Under the pieces are notes generated by a model, which was not told where the DNA came from, searched no databases, and saw nothing but the letters and a program-made list of their open reading frames with translations. Below, piece after piece: positions 59,538 to 64,000 of a stretch of 64,000 bases of DNA. The position numbers and the translations under genes are program-made. Location of the stretch: assembly GCF_039655775.1 (NCBI RefSeq), contig NZ_JBBYXJ010000002.1, positions 310,001-374,000 of the forward strand. The letters are read 5' to 3'. Each line of letters opens with the position of its first letter. Positions within the stretch are counted from its first letter, which is position 1. This DNA comes from Iodidimonas sp. SYSU 1G8 (GTDB lineage Bacteria; Pseudomonadota; Alphaproteobacteria; SMXS01).

Positions 59538-61100
59538 ATGAGCACAAGTCCCACGGCCGGCACGGCCCCGAACGTCCCCGAATATTCGGTCGGCGAACTC
59601 TCCACCGCCATCAAGCGCACCCTGGAGACCAGCTTCGACCATGTCCGCGTGCGCGGCGAGATCACCGAATTCATGGCCGCCCGCTCCGGCCACCTCTATC
59701 TGTGCCTCAAGGACGAGAACGCCAAGATCAAGGGCGTCATGTGGAAAGGCACTGTCGGCCGCCTGAGCTTCCGGCCCGAGGACGGGCTCGAGGTGGTCGC
59801 CACCGGCAAGCTGACCAATTACGGTCCCCGCTCCGAATACCAGCTGGTCATCGACAGCATGGAGCCGGCCGGCGCCGGCGCGCTGATGGCGCTGCTGGAG
59901 GAACGGCGGCGCAAGCTGGCCGCCGAAGGCCTGTTCGACGCGGCGCGCAAGCGGCCGATCCCGTTCCTGCCCAGTGTCATCGGCGTCGTGACCTCGCCCA
60001 CCGGCGCTGTCATCCGCGATATCCTGCACCGCCTGGCCGACCGCTTCCCGCGCCATGTCCTGTTGTGGCCCGTGCTGGTGCAGGGCCCGGACGCCGCGGC
60101 TCAGGTGGCGGCGGCGATCCGGGGCTTCAACGCCCTCGTGCCCGGCGGGCCCGTGCCGCGCCCGGATGTGCTGATCGTGGCGCGCGGGGGTGGCAGCCTC
60201 GAGGATCTGTGGGCCTTCAACGAGGAAATCGTCGTCCGCGCGGCGGCCGAGAGCGACATCCCGCTGATTTCCGCCGTGGGCCATGAAACCGACACCACGC
60301 TCATCGATTACGCCTCCGACCGGCGGGCGCCGACGCCCACCGCCGCCGCCGAGATGGCGGTCCCGGTGCGCGAGGATCTGCTGGACCGCATCGCTGGCCT
60401 CGACCAGCGCCACCGCCGCGCCGCCCGCCGGCTGCTGCAGGAACGGGATACCGCGCTGGCGGCGGCGGCACGGGCGCTGCCCCGCCCCGCCGACATGCTG
60501 GGGCTGCGGCAGCAGCGTTTCGACGAGCTGTCCGAGCGCTTGCCACGTGCGCTGGTCGCCAACAGCCAGGCCCATCGCCACGCCCTGGTCGCGGCGGCGG
60601 GCGGTCTGCGCCCCGCCGTGCTGCGCGGCCGGGCGGCCGATGCCGCGCGCGGCCTGCAGGCGCTCGGCGAGCGGCTGCCGCGCGGCCTCACCGCCAATAT
60701 CCAGGCGCACGGCCATCGCCTCGACCGGGCCGCCGCCGGCCTGCGACCCGCCGCGGTCATCGCCCGGATCGGCGACGCGCGCCGTCAGGTGGCCGACCGG
60801 GCCGCGCGGCTGCTGCCCGCCGCCGGACGCGCCATCGAGCAGGCCGAGAAGTCGCTGCTCGCCGCCGGCCGCGTGCTGGAGAGCCTCAGCTACCAGAACG
60901 TGCTGAAACGCGGCTTCGCCGTGATCCGCGACGCCAATGACAAGCCGGTGACGTCGAGCCGCGCCATCGCTTCCGGGGATCCGCTCAGTATCGAATTCGC
61001 CGACGGGCGCGTTGGTGCGCTGGCCGTGGACGGAAAACCCCGTCCCGCGTCACCCCGGAAACGCGCGGTCCCGGATACGCCCCAGGGAGATCTGTTCTGA
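59538..61100 (+). CDS. xseA: exodeoxyribonuclease VII large subunit with duplicated coiled-coil segment
   Basis: Catalytic subunit of ExoVII, which degrades single-stranded DNA. 520 residues, longer than E. coli (456). N-terminal OB fold with FDHVRVRGEITEF and GHLYLCLKDENAKIKGVMWK; catalytic core with VVTSPTGAVIRDIL, ARGGGSLEDLWAFNEE and GHETDTTLIDYASDRRAPTPTAAA. The C-terminal coiled-coil region, where XseB subunits bind, contains an internal tandem repeat of 45 residues. It is divergent from purD. The last codon's TGA overlaps the CTG start of the next gene. Confidence 0.96.
   Translation: MSTSPTAGTAPNVPEYSVGELSTAIKRTLETSFDHVRVRGEITEFMAARSGHLYLCLKDENAKIKGVMWKGTVGRLSFRPEDGLEVVATGKLTNYGPRSEYQLVIDSMEPAGAGALMALLEERRRKLAAEGLFDAARKRPIPFLPSVIGVVTSPTGAVIRDILHRLADRFPRHVLLWPVLVQGPDAAAQVAAAIRGFNALVPGGPVPRPDVLIVARGGGSLEDLWAFNEEIVVRAAAESDIPLISAVGHETDTTLIDYASDRRAPTPTAAAEMAVPVREDLLDRIAGLDQRHRRAARRLLQERDTALAAAARALPRPADMLGLRQQRFDELSERLPRALVANSQAHRHALVAAAGGLRPAVLRGRAADAARGLQALGERLPRGLTANIQAHGHRLDRAAAGLRPAAVIARIGDARRQVADRAARLLPAAGRAIEQAEKSLLAAGRVLESLSYQNVLKRGFAVIRDANDKPVTSSRAIASGDPLSIEFADGRVGALAVDGKPRPASPRKRAVPDTPQGDLF
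60525..60794 (+). repeat. two 135-bp in-frame tandem repeats within xseA
   Basis: Unit 1 (60525-60659) encodes ELSERLPRALVANSQAHRHA followed by a stretch with GGLRPAVLRGR. Unit 2 (60660-60794) encodes ALGERLPRGLTANIQAHGHR followed by AGLRPAAVIAR. The period is 45 residues. More diverged copies seem to flank them on both sides (PRPADMLGLRQQRFD before, RAARLLPAAGRAIEQA after), giving a coiled coil of three to four units. Confidence 0.75.
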
Positions 61101-61909
61101 GAATTCGTACAGCCGTCGCCGCCTTCTTTGTTCTTCTGTCTTTTCCGGCCGTCGCTATTGAACTGACCGGACCGATGAGCCAGGGCGGTATGATCGTCGG
61201 CCGTGCCGAGCCGGGTTCACAGGTGATGCTGGATGGCCGTCCCTTGCGTGTCGCGCCGGATGGCCGCTTCGTGTTCGGCTTCGGCCGGGACGCGGCGCCG
61301 CAGGCCACGCTTACCGTCACCGGATCCGATGGCGCCGTGGAACACCGTGACTTCGCGGTTGCCCAGCGCACCTACGACATCCAGCGGATCGACGGGTTGC
61401 CGCCCTCGAAGGTCGTTCCGCCAGACGACCTGACGGCACGGCTGGCGCGCGAGCGTGGCATGGTCGCCGACGCGCGGCGCAATACAAGCGATGCCCTGCA
61501 CTGGGCCGACCCGTTCGCCTGGCCCGCGGCGGGACGAATCTCCGGCGTCTACGGCAGTCAACGTATTCTCAACGGCGACCCCAAGCAGCCACATTACGGT
61601 GTGGATGTCGCCGGTCCCACGGGATCCCCGGTGACGGCCCCGGCTTCGGGCACGGTGGTGCTGGCCGAGCCGGATTTCTATTACGAGGGCGGGATCGTCC
61701 TGATCGATCACGGGTACGGGGTGTCGTCCACGCTGATGCATCTGCAGACCGTCGATGTGAAGGTCGGCGAATCAGTGGTCCAGGGGCAGCGAATCGCCAC
61801 CCTGGGCGCGACCGGACGGGCGACCGGGCCGCATCTGGACTGGCGAATGAACTGGAACGAGGTGCGCCTCGATCCAGCCTTGCTGGTTGGTCCGGTGCCT
61901 ACGAAATAA
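61097..61909 (+). CDS. M23-family (LytM-type) peptidoglycan peptidase-like protein; probable CTG start
   Basis: Secreted protein of about 270 residues. The mature part has a small N-terminal domain and a C-terminal M23 domain: HYGVDVAGPTGSPVTAPASG gives the zinc His and Asp. The final motif reads GPHLDWRM, where most enzymes have GPHLHW; the second His is replaced by Asp. The only ATG (61175) would remove the whole signal peptide (RTAVAAFFVLLSFPAVA). CTG 61097 overlaps the xseA TGA and has GGAG seven bases upstream, so it is taken as the start. It may hydrolyse or only bind cell wall. Confidence 0.88.
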   Translation: MRIRTAVAAFFVLLSFPAVAIELTGPMSQGGMIVGRAEPGSQVMLDGRPLRVAPDGRFVFGFGRDAAPQATLTVTGSDGAVEHRDFAVAQRTYDIQRIDGLPPSKVVPPDDLTARLARERGMVADARRNTSDALHWADPFAWPAAGRISGVYGSQRILNGDPKQPHYGVDVAGPTGSPVTAPASGTVVLAEPDFYYEGGIVLIDHGYGVSSTLMHLQTVDVKVGESVVQGQRIATLGATGRATGPHLDWRMNWNEVRLDPALLVGPVPTK

Positions 61910-61986
61910 CCGCAAAAAGCCGCGAAAGTCTGCCTATTATTTCTTCTTTGTTGCAACTGCTGACTATTTTTTGTGCAAAATGGCGT

Positions 61987-62002
61987 GTTGTAATATTGCA
62001 AC
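61987..62002. promoter_or_regulatory. 16-bp near-palindrome upstream of the porin gene
   Basis: GTTGTAATATTGCAAC is symmetric in 14 of 16 positions and lies in the AT-rich 276-bp region between the M23 gene and the porin, about 100 bp upstream of the sigma-54-like promoter. That distance would suit an upstream activator site. No known consensus is matched. Confidence 0.3.
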
Positions 62003-62099
62003 GCCGAGCCGCATACGCAGCATAAAAGACACAGAAGATGGCGATAAAGTGTTGACCACCCTTGGTTCTTGGGTCATTCCGCAATGCACCACATGCTTC

Positions 62100-62115
62100 T
62101 GGCACGGCTCTTGAA
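62100..62115 (+). promoter_or_regulatory. near-consensus sigma-54 (-24/-12) promoter for the porin gene
   Basis: TGGCACGGCTCTTGAA matches the TGGCACG-N4-TTGCA pattern at all conserved positions but one. The -24 GG is present; the -12 GC is GA, and that C is usually near-invariant. A start point near 62127 would leave a leader of about 60 nt to the porin ATG. Confidence 0.4.
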
Positions 62116-62185
62116 TAGTACCAGTCAGAGCGCTGCGTGGCTCTAACGACAAAACCAACGAGCCCCCAAGGGTAAGGAAGGACAC

Positions 62186-62962
62186 ATGATGAAATTCACG
62201 AAGGCACTTGCACTGGCCGGTCTGGCCGCCGGTTTCATTGCGACGAGCGCGCCCGCCATGGCGCAGGACGCCGCCGAGCCGGACTTCTCGTTCTCGGGCA
62301 ACGTCGCGATCACCAACGACTACGTTTTCCGCGGCTTCACCCAGACCAATGAAGACTTCGCGATCCAGGGCGGCCTCGATCTGGCGCACTCCAGCGGCCT
62401 GTACATCGGCACCTGGGCGTCCAACGTCGAATTCCCCAGCGAGCCCGTGGGCAACCGCACCTCTTTCGAAATCGACTTCTACGGCGGTTTCAAGGGCACC
62501 TTCGGCAACAGCATCTTCACCTACGACATCGGCGCCATCTACTACATGTACCCGGGCGACCCGGCCGGCAGCGATTATTCCTACTGGGAATTCTACGGCA
62601 AGCTCGGCGCCGATTTCGGCTTCGCCTCGGTCGGTTCGGGCCTGGTGTATTCGCCTGACTTCTTCGGCGGCGTGGGCGACATGATCCACATCCCGCTGAA
62701 CGTCTCCGTGCCGATCCCGCTCGGCAGCGACCAGTTCGGCCTCAGCGTCAGCGGCCAGCTCGGCTACAACGAGTATACCAACACAGGCGTGACCTGGGAT
62801 GGCTTCACCGACAACTACCTGAACTGGAACATCGGCCTCACCGTGTCGATCACCGACTGGTTCAACGTCGATGTGCGCTACCACGACACCGATCTGGACG
62901 GCACCTACTGCAAGAACGTCTGCGACGAGCGCGTGACGTTCACGGTCAGCCGTTCGCTCTAA
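62186..62962 (+). CDS. TorF-family putative outer-membrane porin
   Basis: Outer-membrane protein of 258 residues: signal peptide (LALAGLAAGFIATSAPAMAQ), then FSGNVAITNDYVFRGFTQTNEDFAIQGG, the diagnostic start of the TorF/TIGR02001 family, followed by alternating amphipathic strands (FEIDFYGGFKGTF, YSYWEFYGKLGADFG, YLNWNIGLTVSI) and a final VTFTVSRSL strand. A Cys pair (YCKNVCDE) lies near the end. In other alphaproteobacteria these genes often precede glnK-amtB; here a convergent sRNA gene follows. AAGGAAGG precedes ATG 62186. Confidence 0.9.
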   Translation: MMKFTKALALAGLAAGFIATSAPAMAQDAAEPDFSFSGNVAITNDYVFRGFTQTNEDFAIQGGLDLAHSSGLYIGTWASNVEFPSEPVGNRTSFEIDFYGGFKGTFGNSIFTYDIGAIYYMYPGDPAGSDYSYWEFYGKLGADFGFASVGSGLVYSPDFFGGVGDMIHIPLNVSVPIPLGSDQFGLSVSGQLGYNEYTNTGVTWDGFTDNYLNWNIGLTVSITDWFNVDVRYHDTDLDGTYCKNVCDERVTFTVSRSL

Positions 62963-62998
62963 TTGTTTAGATAAGCTAGCCAGCTTCTCTCCCAACTG

Positions 62999-63040
62999 CG
63001 CCCGAGTACCGGATATCCCGGTGCTCGGGCTCTTTGTTTT
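62999..63040 (+). terminator. Rho-independent terminator of the porin gene
   Basis: GCCCGAG/CTCGGGC stem extended by an inner ACCGG/CCGGT, with a short loop, followed by TCTTTGTTTT. It lies 37 bp after the porin stop. Confidence 0.85.
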
Positions 63041-63068
63041 CCGGGAGGTCCCACGTGCGACGTACGGA

Positions 63069-63102
63069 CAAAAAAAGAGCCACTTCAGTTGCCTGAAGTG
63101 GC
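63069..63102 (-). terminator. Rho-independent terminator of the sRNA
   Basis: Perfect 10-bp stem with a 4-base loop (63079-63102) followed on the minus strand by TCTTTTTTT (63078-63070). It ends the small RNA and would also stop read-through from the oxidoreductase gene. Confidence 0.9.
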
Positions 63103-63168
63103 CCAAGTTTAGGGAGGAAACGCCCACGAAGGGCAGTACCTTCTCGCGAGAAATCGCGCCAAAGGTAC
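63069..63168 (-). ncRNA. trans-acting small RNA of the suhB/MmgR (alpha-r8) type
   Basis: Predicted ~100-nt transcript. From the 5' end (63168): a first hairpin with arms GUACCUU/AAGGUAC and inner CGCGA/UCGCG; a second short hairpin GCCC/GGGC; then UUUCCUCCCU, the exposed anti-Shine-Dalgarno motif conserved in the MmgR family. It ends with a 10-bp terminator stem (GCCACUUCAG/CUGAAGUGGC) and seven U. A -35/-10 pair (TTGATT-17-CATATT) lies immediately upstream. The family is known to affect PHA/storage-granule levels in Sinorhizobium. The identification is by pattern and not by covariance search. Confidence 0.75.
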
Positions 63169-63174
63169 ATCTCT

Positions 63175-63203
63175 AATATGAGAGCCCGGGCGCCGGTAAT
63201 CAA
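63175..63203 (-). promoter_or_regulatory. sigma-70-type promoter of the sRNA
   Basis: On the minus strand TTGATT (63203-63198), a 17-bp spacer, and CATATT (63180-63175). Each hexamer matches the consensus at 4 of 6 positions. The predicted start falls at about 63168-63170, just before the first RNA hairpin. Confidence 0.5.
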
Positions 63204-63257
63204 GGGCTTTCCGAAAATCCTTTGAAATCAGTTGGTTGTGAAGGGCGGCGGCCGAAC

Positions 63258-64000
63258 TCACGGGGTGATGACGACCTTCCCGGTCGATTTGCGCGTCACC
63301 ACCGAGTCCAGCGCCTCCACCGCGCGCTCGAGCGGAAATGTCCGGGAGACCAGCGGGCGCAATTTCCCTTCCGCCAGCCAGTCGAGCAGCTGCTCCTGGC
63401 TGCGCCGCGACACCTCGGGCGCCAGCGTGTCGTAGCTCGGCCGGTTCACGCCGATGATGTCCACGTTCTTGACCATCACGTGGTTGGCCGGGATCTGCGG
63501 CACGCGGCCGCCGGCGAAGCCGATCACCAGGATGCGGCCCTCGAACGCGACGCAGCGCAGCGAGGCGTCGAAGACGTCGCCGCCGATGGGGTCGTAGACC
63601 ACGTCCGCGCCGCGCCCGCCGGTCAGTTCCTTGACCCGCTTGCGGATGTCCTCGCTCAGATAATCGATGGTCTCGTGGGCGCCGGCGGCACGGGCGATCG
63701 CCAGCTTCTCCGGTCCTCCGGCGGTGGCGATGATGCGCGCCCCGATGATGCGGCCGATCTCCACGGCCGTCAGGCCGACGCCCCCCGCCGCGCCGTGGAC
63801 CAGCAGGGTCTCGCCCGCCTGCAGGCGCGCCCGGTGAAGCAGCGCCACATGGCTGGTGCCGTAGGTGACGGCAAAGCTGGCCGCCTGCTCATAGCTCAGG
63901 CCGTCGGGCAGCCGGGTCAGCCGGCCGGCGTCCACCGCCACCAGCTCCGCATAGCCGCCCCGCCCCGGCAGGCCCATCACCCGGTCGCCGACCGAGAAGC
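63258..64000 (-). CDS. NADPH:quinone oxidoreductase-family (MDR) protein, 5' part outside window
   Basis: Zinc-free medium-chain reductase. Seen: FSVGDRVMGLPGRGGYAEL at the window edge, the cofactor motif VHGAAGGVGLTAVEIG, GADVVYDPIGGDVFDASLRC and the terminal STGKVVITP. About 247 residues are present; roughly 80 N-terminal residues lie beyond base 64000. The family includes QOR (quinone reductase) and YhdH/YhfP-type enoyl reductases; substrate not decided. Its 3' end is 55 bp from the sRNA promoter region. Confidence 0.9.
   Translation of the reverse strand, partial: FSVGDRVMGLPGRGGYAELVAVDAGRLTRLPDGLSYEQAASFAVTYGTSHVALLHRARLQAGETLLVHGAAGGVGLTAVEIGRIIGARIIATAGGPEKLAIARAAGAHETIDYLSEDIRKRVKELTGGRGADVVYDPIGGDVFDASLRCVAFEGRILVIGFAGGRVPQIPANHVMVKNVDIIGVNRPSYDTLAPEVSRRSQEQLLDWLAEGKLRPLVSRTFPLERAVEALDSVVTRKSTGKVVITP

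Noticed and set aside
61980-62114. Short plus-strand frame of 45 codons starting ATGGCGTGTTG
   Set aside because: No Shine-Dalgarno; its stop lies inside the sigma-54-like promoter and its composition is that of AT-rich regulatory DNA.
62976-63203. Minus-strand frame of 75 codons in the porin/oxidoreductase gap
   Set aside because: It crosses both the sRNA terminator and the porin terminator, has no ribosome site, and its sequence shows RNA-hairpin rather than codon constraint.

Overview
This 64 kb window is high-GC chromosomal DNA from an alphaproteobacterium. The evidence is a split ethylmalonyl-CoA pathway locus, the lipoproteins BamF and LptM, a DUF2849 protein, the divergent argH/tlpA pair, a TorF-type porin and an MmgR/suhB-type small RNA. 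Gene order and codon use suggest a Rhodospirillales-like lineage, but the exact taxon cannot be fixed from the sequence. No tRNA, rRNA, CRISPR array, transposase or prophage gene was seen, and no gap between genes exceeds 300 bp.

Region 1 (1-10150) is acyl-CoA metabolism: the methylcrotonoyl-CoA carboxylase beta subunit (cut by the window start), 3-hydroxybutyryl-CoA dehydrogenase, etfBA, a cobalamin adenosyltransferase, a HIG1-type membrane protein, then methylsuccinyl-CoA dehydrogenase and crotonyl-CoA carboxylase/reductase, divergent from ethylmalonyl-CoA mutase. The adenosyltransferase can supply the mutase cofactor and ETF can accept electrons from the dehydrogenases. A clean inverted repeat lies between ccr and ecm. 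Region 2 (10173-16402) is an esterase, lysA-lptM-argH facing tlpA, and an acyl-CoA dehydrogenase.

Region 3 (16489-26871) is a one-strand metal-uptake island: three TonB-dependent receptors, two DUF2946 proteins, a PCu(A)C copper chaperone, a PepSY membrane protein and an exported isonitrile-hydratase-like protein. Two receptors and two DUF2946 genes form a duplicated module. The most likely theme is copper, possibly carried on an organic ligand; this is inference.

Region 4 (26974-36447) holds a PabB-PabC fusion, a CIO-type bd oxidase, an ACAD10/11-like dehydrogenase with a tiny acidic partner, DUF2849, PhaJ and RibF. Region 5 (36548-49286) is housekeeping: lspA, bamF, two M16 peptidases, pgi, mutL, rsmD, rluB, tadA, an MscS channel and a peptidase. 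Several of these junctions overlap by a few bases.

Region 6 (49404-64000) begins with a hybrid histidine kinase whose membrane domain carries all the ethylene/Cu(I)-binding residues of plant ETR1 at identical spacing. It continues with tandem SnoaL-like proteins, ppa, a kinase-like phosphotransferase, a MOSC protein, purD with a GT-C glycosyltransferase, xseA with an internal tandem repeat, an M23 protein that seems to start at CTG, a TorF porin with a near-consensus sigma-54 promoter, a convergent MmgR-like sRNA and a partial quinone oxidoreductase.
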